Assembly: GCA_025266875.1 (NCBI GenBank)
Contig: JALLLT010000008.1
Location: 930,001-994,000, forward strand
Source of the DNA: Fennellomyces sp. T-0311
Lineage: Eukaryota > Mucoromycota > Mucoromycetes > Mucorales > Lichtheimiaceae
Direction: 5' to 3'
Length of the DNA: 64,000 nt
Both the position numbers and the translations under genes were made by a program. Numbering within the stretch: the first letter of the stretch is position 1; each line of letters opens with the position of its first letter. This document shows, piece after piece, positions 48,407 to 61,128 of this stretch. The notes under the pieces were generated by a model. That model did not search any database. It was not told the DNA's origin and saw only the letters and a program-made list of their open reading frames with translations.

Positions 48407-51400
48407 ATGCTGCGATCCAAGTCGTTTGTAAAGAAAACCCGCAAAGGCAATGTCGTCAGAGTCGTTAAAGAGCATTATCTACGCGATGACATTCCCTGTT
48501 CCTCGCTAGCATGCACCCAGTGCGAGCAACACACGCCACCCGTTCTCTCACGTAATCCGCGTACCACAACCACAGTCAGCTATCCGCATTACCTCATACC
48601 CGACACCAATGTCTTTATGAATCAAGTACTTTTTTGCGTTGCCAACACCACCGACACACAGTTTTTTTTTTCTTTTGAACTGACAATAACAAACAAAAAA
48701 AAATTAGCTTGACATTATGGAACATCCCGCGATCAAGGACGTTGTTGTCCTGCAAACTGTCCGAGAAGAAGTACGACACTTGAGTCTCCCCGTGTACAAT
48801 CGATTGAATGCCATCTTAGCCGATAAAAACAAACGGTTTTACATGTTTGCGAACGAGCACCATCGGTAAGGCTGCTGTGTGAACGTATTTTAAGGTTTTG
48901 CATAATTTAAACGTCATGTAAACTCTGTTAGCGATACGTACCTTGAAAAGTTGAAGGATGAGACTCCGAATGATCGAAACGATCGAGGTGGGTCTTGTTA
49001 CGGAAAATGACAAAAAGTGCTGACTGTATTGTGATTTCAGCTATCCGTGTTGCAACGCAATGGTACGCAAACCATTTGAAGAGTCAACAAATTGAAGCAG
49101 TTATGCTAAGTGATGACCGTGCTAACCGTGACAAGGCATCGGCCACTGGCATCAAATGCGCTTCAGGTAACGCAGATCGACATGGTAAACGAACGGCTAC
49201 TTAGTATGCATACAGTGCGACAATACGTCGAGGGCATGAAGGATGTACCGGAATTGCTGGATACGCTTGCTGCGCCCAAAGATAATTCAAACGAGAAGGA
49301 TAAAATCGTCTATGATGAGGTACGAACGCTTTTGGTACAGAAAGGGATTGCAAGGACACTGACTGGATGTATCATCCAAAATACAGCATTTATCAGCAGC
49401 TCAGATCCAGAACGGTATCAAGAAGGGTACACTGGTGCAGGGTACCTTGAACATTAGCCAGCATAACGTGTTGGAGGTAAGCGATTAAGAAGTGAACAGA
49501 GATCACGGGGCGGTATTAACATTTGTTGCACAAGGCGACCGTTTTCGGAGAACTGAACGGCGAAGCCCGCACACTTTACATCCTTGGACGAAAAAACATG
49601 AACCGCTGTATCCAAGGAGACGTGGTTGCCGTGGAGGTTCTTCCAAAAGATCAATGGAAGCGAAACACATCGCTGGCTGTCGAAGACGAGGAGGATGAAG
49701 AAAAGCTGTATGGCGAGGACTCGTTGGATGTCGATATGAAGGATGCAAATGACACCAGCCAAGACCAAGAAGGTGAACCAACGGCCAAGGTAGTTGGTGT
49801 GATTCGGAAAAAGTGGAGACCGTAAGTTGCCAAAGAAACAAACACGGTACGTTTGGTTAAAGAAACGGACTTAGTTATTGCGGTTTTATCGTGAAAAAGT
49901 CGGTGCATTCGAACAGCGGTTCAACGGCTACGGAAAATGTTCTTTTCCGCGCAATCGATCGTCGAATTCCAGCCATCAAAATCAGAACTTCGCAGGCCCA
50001 CAGTTTACTAGGCGCACGTATTGTTGTTGCTGTCGATAACTGGCCGGTGAACTCGGTGTAAGTGAACTCTTTTATGCCTTTTTTGGAGGACAATGAACGC
50101 TGAACTCTGGTGAAAAAAAAAGTCTTCCATTAGGTCACTTTGTCAAGACACTTGGATCATCCGGCGATAGAGAAACGGAAACTGAGGTGCTTTTGTTGGA
50201 ACATGATGTACCGTATCAAGAATTCTCGAAGCGAGTGTTGGATGATTTGCCTCCCGAAGGTGAAGATTGGGTTGTCACCGAACAACACTTGAAACATGAG
50301 AACCGTCGTGATCTTCGCCACCTTGATATCTGCAGTATCGATCCTCCAGGTAAAAAAAAACATTTGTTCATGGATGATGGGAAAACTGAACATGCTATGC
50401 GAAAAATAAGGATGTACGGATATCGATGATGCTCTGCATGCCCGACGACTGGAGAACGGCAACTATGAAATCGGTGTCCGTACGTATTGTTAAAAAAAAT
50501 AGACAGGGAAAAATGGCAAACTAAAATGCGGTTTTTTGCAGATATTGCTGATGTCACATACTTTGTCAAGCCGGACCAAGCCATGGATGCAGAGGCATCG
50601 CAGCGAGGTACAACAGTATATCTGGTAGACAAGCGCATTGACATGCTTCCTGCGTTGCTCGGTACAAGTAAGTGAAAAAGGGAAAAAGTCGGCTTGTTGA
50701 TCGCTTTCGTTCACTGACATATCATTGGTCCACCCAACAAAGACTTGTGCTCCTTGCGATCGAACGTTGAGCGCTTGGCGTTCTCCTGTATTTGGGAAAT
50801 CAACGAAAATGCCGAGATCATCAGTGCTGACTTTACCAAGAGTGTTATCCTATCGAAGCATTCGTTTACCTACGAAGAAGCCCAAAATAGAATCGACGAC
50901 GAGTAAGGCTTTCTACTTTTTTTTTCCTTGGTTGATAACGGGCCATCGTTACATCAAGACTAAAAAAAAACAACAAAATAGACGCATGCAAGACGATATT
51001 ACAAAGGGAATCCGCGTGCTAAACTCCATTGCCAAAAAGCTTCGTCGAAAGCGAATCGAACGTGGTGCACTAACCTTATCGAGTCCCGAAGTCCGATTCA
51101 ACCTGGAGAACGATTCGCAGGATCCAGTTGACGTTGAAATGAAGGAGCTGAAGGAAACCAATGCGTTGGTCGAGGAATTCATGTTGCTCGCCAATATCTC
51201 CGTGGCGGAAAAGATCTATTCCAAATTCCCAATGTCTGCTCTGCTACGTAAGCACAGTGCTCCGCCTGTCAACAATTTCGATACCTTGCAAAAGGCCTTA
51301 TCAGAGGTGGGCATCACCTTGAACGTGGAAACGTCCAAAGCTTTGGCAGATTCGCTGGATGAAGCAACCGTAAGTTCCCTTTTTTGGCAAGGCATTTTTC

Positions 51401-52317
51401 AATGCTGATCCACCCTTAGTTACCCAACGATCCTTACTTTAACAAACTTGTGCGTATCATGACGACGCGTTGTATGATGCAAGCGCAATATTTCTGCTCC
51501 GGCACTGAATCCGAGCCCGAGTTTCGACACTATGGTTTGGCGACGCCCATCTATACTCACTTTACTTCCCCAATTCGTCGTTATTCTGGTACAATACTAA
51601 CCCCACGATGTCCCAAAAGTATGGCACCTAAACTTAAAAAATATTATAGACGTCATTGTACATCGTCTGTTACAAGCCAGCATCGATCCTGATGCCGTCT
51701 ATGGCCAGGAACTAATAGACAAGACCAGGATGAAAGAGCTGTGCGACGGTTCGTGATCGAAAAGAAGCGGGGAACCGTGTGTTGGATTTGCTAACAGTAC
51801 GTTGTCTTTTTGCTATAGTGCTGAACCACCGACACCGCATGGCACAGCAAGCGGGCCGCAGTTCTGTGGAGCTTTACACGAACATGTTCTTCAAGAACAA
51901 GGTTCAAATTGAAGAGGGACGAGTCATTCGCGTATTAAAGAATGGCTTTGTTGTCCTGGCACCAAAGTAAGTTTATATTATTTTAATTTGACAGAAAGGG
52001 ATAATTAAACATGTGCGTCGTTTAGATATGGCATTGAAAGCATCGTCTATACCAGCAAGAAGCCTGGTGACGCGTCGCCCTTTGAATACAATGAGGAACA
52101 GAATTCGCTGGTTGCAGGGGATGTGGTGATCAAGATGTTTGACACGGTCAAGGTGGAGATCTGCGTCGAAGGAGACGAGCAAGGAATGCGCCAAAAGATG
52201 CGAATGCGACTTGCGGAGCCATTTGTGGAAGGTGTCAGTGATCTGGTCTCACTCAACAATAACAAGCGAAAACAATCCCCCGGCTCGGATGACAGCAAAA
52301 AGAAGTCAAAGCAGTAA
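48407..52317 (+). CDS. DIS3: Exosome catalytic subunit Dis3/Rrp44
   Basis: 3'-5' exoribonuclease and endonuclease of the nuclear and cytoplasmic exosome. Many short exons. The N-terminal zinc motif (CSSLACTQC) is followed by the PIN endonuclease domain ([38 protein letters not shown]) and cold-shock domains. The RNB exonuclease domain carries the four-Asp site [13 protein letters not shown], then [37 protein letters not shown] and the late [20 protein letters not shown]. The S1 domain and a Lys/Ser-rich tail end the protein. An apparent frame break near 49,430 disappears once an intron from 49,319 to 49,390 is recognised, giving [20 protein letters not shown]. The 5' flank (48,110-48,180) is CT-rich. 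Convergent with the homeodomain gene 454 bp downstream. Confidence 0.94.
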
Positions 52318-52770
52318 AATGTAGCGAAGAATCATAAGTTTTATGTATGCGATTTTTTGTGTATGTACTTTGTATATATATGAACGGAAAAAGTAAATAT
52401 AAAAAAAAAGAGGTCCCTTGGAGAAAGAATAGTGGTAATTACAATGATTTTGCAGGGTTGCTTCCTGTCCCTAGGATTACAAAAAATTAGTTCCCTCGAC
52501 TCCTTTTCGGCTTTGTTCCCTTGATAGACATAGAGAAGAGAGGAGAGGATATGCAAAATTAAAGAATAGGATGGTCATGGGCATAGAGCGGAATCATATG
52601 TATGAGGAAAGGGCGTGGTTTTTGTGTGTGAGTGTGTGTAGATGTACGGAAGTGATGTGAAAAAAAAGTGCGAAAAAAAAGGAAAACAAATAAATAAAAA
52701 AAGAAAGCATGGGGATTAAGAGCAAATAGTAGTAGAGAAGGAAAAAGGAGTTGATATGCAATAATAGGAA
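52318..52770. other. Convergent 3' region between DIS3 and the homeodomain gene
   Basis: Purine/AT-rich stretch with (TG)n-like tracts (52,620-52,640). No gene. Holds both 3' UTRs. Confidence 0.5.
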
Positions 52771-54205
52771 TTAAGCAAAGGTGGATGCAAGTAAAGCCTC
52801 TGCCACGGATGACGAAGATGCTGGTGAAGACGACGACTGTGCGGGTTGCTGAATCAAGCAATCGAAGCAGCCGCTGCCGTTGTTGCCGGTATTGTTGGAG
52901 TTGCTGCTTTCGTAATAGCCATCCATGGAGATAGGCGACCCTGTGACGGAAGTTGAAACCGTAGATGCCGAGCACGAGGATGCAAGAGGTGGAGTATACT
53001 GCTGTGCTGCTGGCACGGGGGGATAGTCCAAGGTCAGGTCTTGCAATGGGTAAAAATCCATGGAAATTTGATCAGGTAAAGGAGAGCAAGCCTCGAGCGA
53101 CCAATCCCTTCGAAGTTCGTTGCATCCCGAAAAGCTGCAGCAGTTGTTATTGCTGCTGGTATTGTCGCCCCAAGAAGCCGCATCGGTCTCAGACCAGCGT
53201 CGTTCCTTGTACTATTAGACGAAAAATAATGAGTACAAAAGTATAACAATCGATGAAAAGAGTAAACATTACCTGATCAGCAAAAGCCTGAGGAAGACTT
53301 AGAGAATACTGAGCTGCCAATAGACATGATTGATCTGCGGCGGCGGCGGCGGCGGCTGTGGCAGGGCACGATTTTCTACGCGACAAGTTATCGTCGCCAC
53401 TCATGACGAATTTTGAAGAATCGTCATGTGTCAATGGATGAACTGGAACGTTCAACCAGTTGTTGGTGTTATCGATGGCGGGAGCAAAGGTGGGGTTGGT
53501 TTCGAAAGAAGAAGAAGAAGCGGCGGCAGCGGCAGCGGCGGCAGCAGCAGCGACAGTTGCGACGGAACGAACATTATCAGAAGCTTGAGAATCCTGTTGC
53601 TGCTGCCAAGGCAGGGAACCCCAAGCAGGAGTTTCGTTCTTGATGGGCATCATGCTACCTGTTGGGGGCAAATAGCTTGTGAAAGCTGGTTTACCGGATG
53701 CGGTGGACTGTGGCTGGACATTTGCGAAAAATTGGGAAAACAAGACGGATTGATCCATATCGCTGTGATTGCCATATTCATCATTTTGAAAAGTAGTAGT
53801 AGCAGAATGAGTAGAGGACTGTTGTTGTTGCTTTTGTTGCTCTTCGCTAGCCGATTGCTTTCGACGTTGTAACTTGGCTTTGGCTCTTCGGTTTTGGAAC
53901 CAAATTTGGACGCCACGGGGGGTCATATCGAGCTTTTGAGCCAGGATCCGACGGACTGTGGCATTGGGCTTGGAGTTCTCGGAAAACGATTTTTCCAATA
54001 CCTTGAGTTGGGCACGCGAGGTTCGACGACGATGTTTGATTTCGAAAGGGTTGTAGAATGTGGGTCGGAAATCACCGTGAGGAAACTGATGGAAAGTTTC
54101 GAGAAGGTAGTTTGAGTCAGCTTCGGCTGGTGCGTAAAAGGACTCGTTGGAAGAGTTGACTACGGTGAAAGATTGTTCGAATGGTTGCATGGTATCTGTT
54201 GACAT
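52771..54205 (-). CDS. Homeodomain transcription factor
   Basis: Two exons, 54,205-53,273 and 53,211-52,771, give 457 residues. The homeodomain spans roughly residues 56-115: HRRRTSRAQLKVLEKSFSEN, then KPNATVRRILAQKLDMTPRG and VQIWFQNRRAKAKLQRRK, with the invariant WFQNRR of helix 3. It is a typical 60-residue homeodomain, not a three-residue-loop TALE type. Downstream are a Gln tract (EEQQKQQQQ), two Ala tracts (one of 14 Ala near residues 229-242, another before DQSCLLAAQ), and Ser/Asn-rich regions, as in activation or repression domains. Fungal proteins of this layout (Yox1/Yhp1, Phx1 types) regulate cell cycle or stress genes; the target here is unknown. The leader is long, with a (TG)n tract at 54,232-54,250. 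Confidence 0.9.
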
Positions 54206-55784
54206 TTGAGATGAAATGATGAAATATGATGTGTGTATGTGTGTGTGTGTATAAAAAGGCTTGCGAAATAAAAATATAGAAAAAGAATAAAAAAGTGAGT
54301 AACTGTTGTTGTGTGTAGATGCAGATTGAAGCGAGTCCGATTTCAAACTTGAGGCTAGTTTATATAGTGTAAGAACCCGGACAATCAGTATTGCATAAGA
54401 AGGGAGGAGGGAGCAAAAAAGAAAAAAATTCCAGTGAAAAAAGGGGTGAAAAGGAAAAAGGGTCTTTGAGAACAACATGGCACAGTGGGAATGGGTGTGT
54501 CTAAGTGTGCGTGCGCGTGCGCAAAACCGAGGCACTTGTACCTAGAAACGAGTAAAAAAAAACGCGCGCGGATTGGGGCTTAGTGTTTCTATAAGTCCCT
54601 TTCAATGAATTCATTTGTATTATGTCCCTTCTAGGATCGCTATAAGGGAGGCGACAACTCACAGAGCGCGGGATGAGGTTCATAGCGTTAAAGGAAGATG
54701 AGGGTATCATAGTGACAACGATGTTATTACGAAAGGGGGTTTGATAGGCCTTGATTTTTTTTTTTTTTACTTTTTACTTTCCTCTTTTTTTTTTTACCTC
54801 GTTGGCATGCGTCATATCATTGAATTCAACTAATATGCATGTCACGTCAATCCCCCGGTAAAAAAAAAAAACGACGATCGAGGTGATCCTATTCTAAGCT
54901 TTCCAATGGAACTCGCAGTAAGAGTCTCGGATCCGATAGTTTATCACAGTGTCAATGCACGAGAAGCACACTGGAAATGGCTAAATAAAGAGCTTAATAA
55001 CGGGGCCCTTTTTTTGAACGAGATACGAAAAAGTATCAAAGCGTCAGGGATTGAAGCATGTACCAAAATTAAAAAAAAGCGAATATCACTTCCCCTTATG
55101 CTCGATCTCTTGCTAAACCCTGTTCCTCCTGCACCCCCCATCGGATGCATTGTTCATCCGGCCGCACGAGCGCACAAATGAGCCCTAAGATCCTACTTTT
55201 GCGCTCGGGTTTGCAACAGTGCGTGTTTTTCATGTACCGTGATCTGGACCCTGCATTCAAGCTACCATACCGAACACTAGAACAGATCGAGGTTGTGGTT
55301 CGAGTAACATGCCAGTCACTCCTTACACACACCATTCCAATGGTGTTATTATCTGCATTTCTTTTCTTTTTTTTTTCGCGGGAATACTTCTTTTAAGTGA
55401 TGAAAAGGAGGGCGCCCGATATATATTTCGATATACCAAAAGGGTGATCAACCTTACTTTTAACGTTCAACTCTAACTACTTTTTTTTTGGTATAGAAAA
55501 GCAAAACGGTCTAATGTAGGACTAAACATGTCTGTACATATTTGACTCTTCTTTTTTCTTTTGGTTATATCCAGAATGAGCCCCTGAGGACACTCAAACA
55601 GGAGTAAAGAACAACTTTTTTTGGGGGGTGCGTGAGTGTACAGTAAGTGTGTGTGTGTGATAGAACTTTGCGCGTGGCTTGCATTCATTTCACCATTTTG
55701 GACCCTGCCCTTTGACACACGCCACAGTTGGTAACCGAAAATGGTATCCATACACGACCATAGATACAATTTTTTTTCTTTTGT
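54206..55784. other. Upstream region of the homeodomain gene and 3' flank of DPH2
   Basis: Contains the long leader/promoter of the homeodomain gene, including CA/TG microsatellite tracts and poly-A/T runs. A plus-strand frame of 91 codons (54,906-55,181) has no motif or intron support and is not called. Confidence 0.5.
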
Positions 55785-58087
55785 TCAAAGCTCTTGTTCA
55801 TCACTATATCCTCTTGCAATGCCAGATCGTCCTTCTTGGACCGTACCAGCCTCATCCTGACCGAGGTTCTGTTCGAGCCCCTTGAACGTTCGGTTTTTCA
55901 GGTATTCCCCTACTTTAACCATTAGAGATTGGTTTCCCGGGAAACTTGGATTGAGCACGGATCACAATTACCTGCTGTACTGTTGAGGAGTCTACTAATG
56001 GTCGTGCTATTGTTCCGAAGTGAGAGATCTGTCAGTTTACTCGTCAAGACTTGGTCGTCGGTTCCTAATAAATTGGCCAAAGTGATCAACCACACCTATT
56101 TTGTTTTCCCGTTTTTTTTTACCATTCTTTTTGGTTCGACTGGTGGATACGTAGTGTCCTGTCACTAGCGAAAAGTGAGGCTCTTCATCGCTCGATACAT
56201 CATCGTTTTCCTGAATAGTACTAATGTTTTAGAGAAGAGAGGGATATTCCACGTGTAAAAGCATTACCTCGTCGTAAGTAAAGCCATCATTTCGAACGTT
56301 AGGCAGTAGTCTCGAAAAATCCGTAACATAGTCGCCAGTCCACTCCTTGGACCTGTGCACGTTTTCGTACACATATGAATAAGACAGGAGGTTCATACAT
56401 TAGGAGGTGATAAAAACTGTACCTGACAACTGCAAGCTCCAATTCAAATGGGGTCACAATTGGGCGGTAAAACTCCTGTGCACAAGTCAAAAGCCATGAT
56501 GAGTTCAAGTCCTAGCTCCCTTAATCCCATTTCCTTGGTCAAATATGAAAAAGACACAGAGAAAGAGAAAAAAAAACTATACCTTTGAGTCAATCAAGCT
56601 ATTTTCGGGACATGCAACAAGGACATAGCAATCCACCTCCATGAAATTCGCCATCTTGGCCACGTTCAATTTGCCCATGACAAAAGTATATGATTTCCGT
56701 CCTGACGCACTTATCACCTTCTTGAGATGATCAATGATTTCCATATATGATCCTGAAAAAAAAGAAGACGCTTAGTGGCTCTAGTAAATTACATTTTACT
56801 CTCTACACGTACCGACTCCTAATGTGCCAACCACTATGCCAATCGTTTCCGCATCTTTGGCTTTTTGCACCAAAAAGTATCTAGCATATACACAACACTT
56901 TTTCAGCAACTTTGTGTTTCTTTGTAAACAAAAAAAACCATGGTTACCGTTTCATTAGCATTTTGTTCACTTGCACGGTTTCCTTCCTAGCGACTTGTGT
57001 CTTGGGATCATAGGTATATACCTACATTCTCCTTAATTTGTCAAGCGCAAATTCTGTGATTCTCATTAGCCACTTTGTTTACGAACATACCGGACACATG
57101 TTGTGCACCATGAGGATATTGGTTAGTGTTAGGCTTTCTGAACCAATGAAGAAGATTGAGCATGCATCCAGTGTGACTCCCGTTGGAAGATCGTACGATC
57201 GGCCACCCTTGTTGTTGGCGGTGGCATCCGGTTGATCAATTTTTTTCGTGTCAATACAATCATTTCCCGCCTTCTTGGAGGAGGAGGAGCAGCAGCAAGC
57301 CCCTGTCTCGGAACAACCACCTGCTTGCTGACGTTGTTTCTGCAATGTTGACTGTAGCTTGGACTCTGTTTGGATCTCGGTAGGAATGATGTTTGAATAA
57401 GTTTTGGATAGGTTCTTGACAAGTGCATCTACTCATTTGATTGCATTAGGAAAAGCGTCGATGCACAAAAAAAAACCGGTTGATAATCCATGCATTTTTT
57501 CTCTTTCTCTTTCTCTCAACATACCAGCGGCATAGGAGTACTCTACATCACACATGACAATTACAGGGGTTGATTTATCCGGGAACAAGTTCCCAAATTG
57601 GACTTCACAGTGGTTCAGGTCAATCGATTCTTGGCCAAAAACGTACAATACTGGTAGATGGGATGTCCTATTTTAGAAAGTACGGTGAAATCCACTTATC
57701 GATCAATCTTTTCCCCCTCCCCTTTCTTTTGTTGACTTACGGACTCAGGCACGACCGGCCGTAATGAATGATAAGGTCAGCGTTCACATGCTCAGCTGCA
57801 ACTTCGTCGACACAACAGCTGCCATACGACGTATCTGCCAAAATAAAGATATCCCGTTCGGTCTTTGTACGCAAAATGGAAGCGACACCTGCCGCATCTG
57901 CAAGTAGTTCATCGGGAAACTGTAACGTGATCTTTTGGTAACCGCCATGGATAATGTATTCCACAGTTCGATCGATCTCGTAATACGTTTCGAGATCCGC
58001 ATGCTTTTCGCTTTGAACATGAATCGTTCGTTCTATAACTGCTTGTCCATCGTCCGCAAATGTCGTAGGTCCGTTTGCTGCTGCCAT
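55785..58087 (-). CDS. DPH2: Diphthamide biosynthesis protein Dph2
   Basis: Iron-sulfur partner of Dph1 in the first step of diphthamide formation on eEF2 (transfer of 3-amino-3-carboxypropyl from SAM to a His). Eleven exons join in frame to 531 residues: 58,087-57,741; 57,667-57,525; 57,431-57,091; 57,021-56,948; 56,880-56,813; 56,752-56,583; 56,475-56,423; 56,352-56,268; 56,210-56,041; 55,991-55,972; 55,909-55,785. Hallmarks: [106 protein letters not shown] and the terminal [24 protein letters not shown] Cys-rich insert ([15 protein letters not shown], near residue 235) is unusual in an otherwise ordinary Dph2. Confidence 0.94.
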
Positions 58088-58969
58088 TTTTGTTTTTACG
58101 AAAAATTAATGTGTATAAAACGCGAAATGTGAACGATTAAAAAAAAGTGGTCTGAGCTCGCACCCAGCCACTAAGGATTTTGTCCGAAACCAATTGCTTA
58201 GCAACAGCCTTAACAACGATATATATATTATATGCATTAAAGACAACAAAATGTTTGAGTTTTCATAGTTTAGCTTCTAGGCAGTAACAATGTATATGTG
58301 GCAACAGATGAAAGCCGTAGCTATGCAACGGCACATACCACATGCACGAACTTGAGCAGCAACTTTTTTGTTTTCTATATTCTGTAACTACTTGGCTGTT
58401 ATGTAGATCTTTCATGATATTAAACGTAGATCTTTCATGTCAATGGCAAGTGAGAATGTTGTACCTGCGTTGATATATGTCCAACGCCGACGACTGTTAC
58501 TACATACCGCCCACTAACAATACACCACCAATGTGAAGGTCTCAAATGTCACTCCCCAAATTTGATGTACAATATCACTTCACATAGAAAAGTACCTTCC
58601 AAACCTATTGAAACAATAAAGCACTCAGTTTACCATATAATACCAGATCGCCGAAATCGCTCTTCCTCCGATCGTGAGGACGTATCTGTTCTGTAGAATA
58701 CTAAATTTAGGATTAAAAGAGGCTCCATCACTTTCTACCCCGACATGTGCTTGAGCTCCTTTGGACTATTCTAACCCGCATATTTTTGCCATTCCATATC
58801 AAGAGGGGTTTTATGCGATCGATGACAAGTACAAGAAATCGACGCTATCTCGTGATATCCGTCGAATATTCTTGGTAAACAAACTCTAATTCTTTTTATT
58901 TTTATTGAACATTCTTCAGAAATTTTGCCAAGGACGGGGGCGACACGTGCGTACAAGGAATGTAATCAA
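58088..58969. other. Spacer between DPH2 and the ADH gene
   Basis: DPH2 promoter and ADH 3' flank. AT-rich with no supported gene. Confidence 0.5.
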
Positions 58970-60445
58970 TTATTCCCGACCTTCGCCGCAGATAACAACG
59001 CGATAATGCGCCTTTCCATTCATGATAGTTTGGATACCTTGATTCACTTGTTCCAAAGAGTTTCCGACCTTTTGAATCCAAGGGCGAACCCCGGTTTGAC
59101 TCGCAAATTCCAACATTTCATGCAAATCCTCGCTACTGCCGACAAAACTGCCAATAATGTGGATATGTCGCAAGACAAAGGCAGTGGAAGTAAATGGTAC
59201 GGGATCATCGGGTAAATCGAGTAAAACCAACTTTCCTCGAGTTTTGATGATACTCAACAAGTCATCCCAATTTGTTGATTTGCCTGATCCACAAACAAGC
59301 AAAACGTCAATCGATTTGAGATATTCAGGGGGAATCCCATTTTGGAGTGCTATGAAATCGGTGGCTCCAAGTTCTTTTGCCTCCTCTAATTTGGAGCTCG
59401 TTGTGGATATAGCCACCACTTTTTTGCATTTTTTTGCTCGTCCCCATTGAATCTAGAATAATTTATCCCCCCCATGAGTTTCTTTTTTTTTGAAAAAAAA
59501 AACGTGTGCCTTTGTATATTATTACTTACAGCCAAATGCCCAAGTCCACCAATTCCTACAATGCCGACTGTTTGGTTCTTGCCGATATTTTGTTGCTTGA
59601 ATGGAAGATACCTATATATTATGCATTTAAGTTAGCTTAATGTTGTTACTAACCGTTGAAATTCAAATGAAAGAGGAAAATTACGTGGTGATTCCTGCGC
59701 AAAGTCTAAGCAGCGAGTATTCAGCATTGTTGGACTTGGGTGTATTCAAGTATGACTTACAATGGGGCTCCTTCGTCACTCGGGATGTTGTCCGGGATTT
59801 TGATTGCCCAACTTTCTTGCACTCTAGCCTTTTCTGCGTAACCCTGCACCCAAAAAAATAAGTCAACCAACAATTCCTTTTTTATTTGCATATGGCCAAA
59901 TAAACTTACACCATAGGTTCTGTAACCTTTATACAGTGTTCCATAAGTGGATACTTTCTTGTAACACAATTGACGAAAACCATCCACACATTGCTCGCAC
60001 GAGTCACAGCTTCGAATGACTGGACTCACACCAACTCTGTCGCCGATTTTCAATGTGGTCACCTTGCTTCCGATGGCGACCACTTTTCCGACGAATTCGT
60101 GGCCGGGAATCAACGGGAAATTGGCACGTTTCCAACCCTAATAATTTTGTTGTTCATGCTGTCGTCAATGAAACAGTTTATCGCCAAAAATAAAAGAAAA
60201 ACTTTACGTTTGTCAACTGATGAATATCTGATCCGCATCTGTAAGATGTTGTTATTAGGGAGAGAGGGGAGAATTTTCTTGAATAGATAGATAGCTACAT
60301 ACATTCCGCAGGCCAAAATGGAAATTTCAACTTCATCGTCATCCAAAGGACAGGGGTCGAACTTGAACGACACAAGACGCGTCTCTCCAGTTTCAACATT
60401 GAAAGGCTTCAATGCAGCGTATCCAGTAAATTGTTGTCCGGTCAT
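58970..60445 (-). CDS. Zinc-dependent alcohol dehydrogenase, cinnamyl-ADH (Adh6) type
   Basis: NADP-preferring reductase of aldehydes to alcohols; cytosolic. Seven exons (60,445-60,303; 60,238-60,208; 60,137-59,910; 59,843-59,761; 59,705-59,685; 59,611-59,530; 59,452-58,970) give 356 residues. The catalytic zinc is bound by LACGICGSDIHQ and by IPGHEFVGKVVAIG; the structural zinc by SCDSCEQCVDGFRQLC. Also seen are KIGDRVGVSPVIRSC, APLLCAGITTY, the nucleotide-binding GIVGIGGLGHLAIQ, and the late LRHIHIIGSFVGSSEDLHEM typical of the CAD family. The exons of 31 and 21 nt are unusually small but required for the zinc motif. Expression may respond to aldehydes, though no regulatory site was seen. 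Confidence 0.93.
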
Positions 60446-61127
60446 CGTTGTTTCGGAAAAGACAATAAAGAACTGAAAAATGAATATTGTGGTTTCCTTT
60501 TAATCCAGTTTTTTTTCTTAAAAGAGCGGGCAAATATTTTTCCACGGGCCGCTTATGTAATGATGCGCTTTCTCCCTTTGAGGAAAGGGGTTTTTTTTTC
60601 GTAATGTCGTGGTTCACCCCGTAGAAACCAGAAGAATGAATAGAAAGTGATGGAGGGGACTGAGTATTTGGGGTTACATGTAGATGCACGTAATGTGACG
60701 TGAGTGGTAACGGATTTTTGTGAGAGTTATATACCAAGTAAAATGGCAATTAAATATATGACGGTATTGTTTATTTTTGAAAGAACGATTTAAAGTGTTT
60801 CATTCCTTAAGCTGCAATGGAGCCAAGTGAACAAATGGGGCAAAGATATTTGATACGACAGCCTATCTGCGGATTCCTTGTCATGTTTCCACGGCTAATT
60901 GAGCGGAATGGTAAAGTGGCCTGCATCATTGTTGACTACTGTTGTCACCAATGTTTAAGCAATAATTACTACGGTATATAGATACATGTCACCTTCCGTT
61001 CTTTTTTTTATATATCATTCACGAGCGTCGCGATTCATCATAAAGAGAGTTTATGTACGATGACGACAAATAGCAAAAAAAAAAATGTAGGGCTCAGCAG
61101 CTGTCTCGAGACTTTTTTTTTCTGCAC
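60446..61127. other. Spacer upstream of the ADH gene
   Basis: ADH promoter region with poly-T/A runs; no gene supported. Confidence 0.5.
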
Positions 61128-61128
61128 T

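Noticed and set aside
49319..49450. Frameshift in DIS3
   Set aside because: An intron from 49,319 to 49,390 restores a continuous, family-like reading frame.
54906..55181. 91-codon frame between the homeodomain gene and DPH2
   Set aside because: No homology, no splice or promoter support; likely chance.
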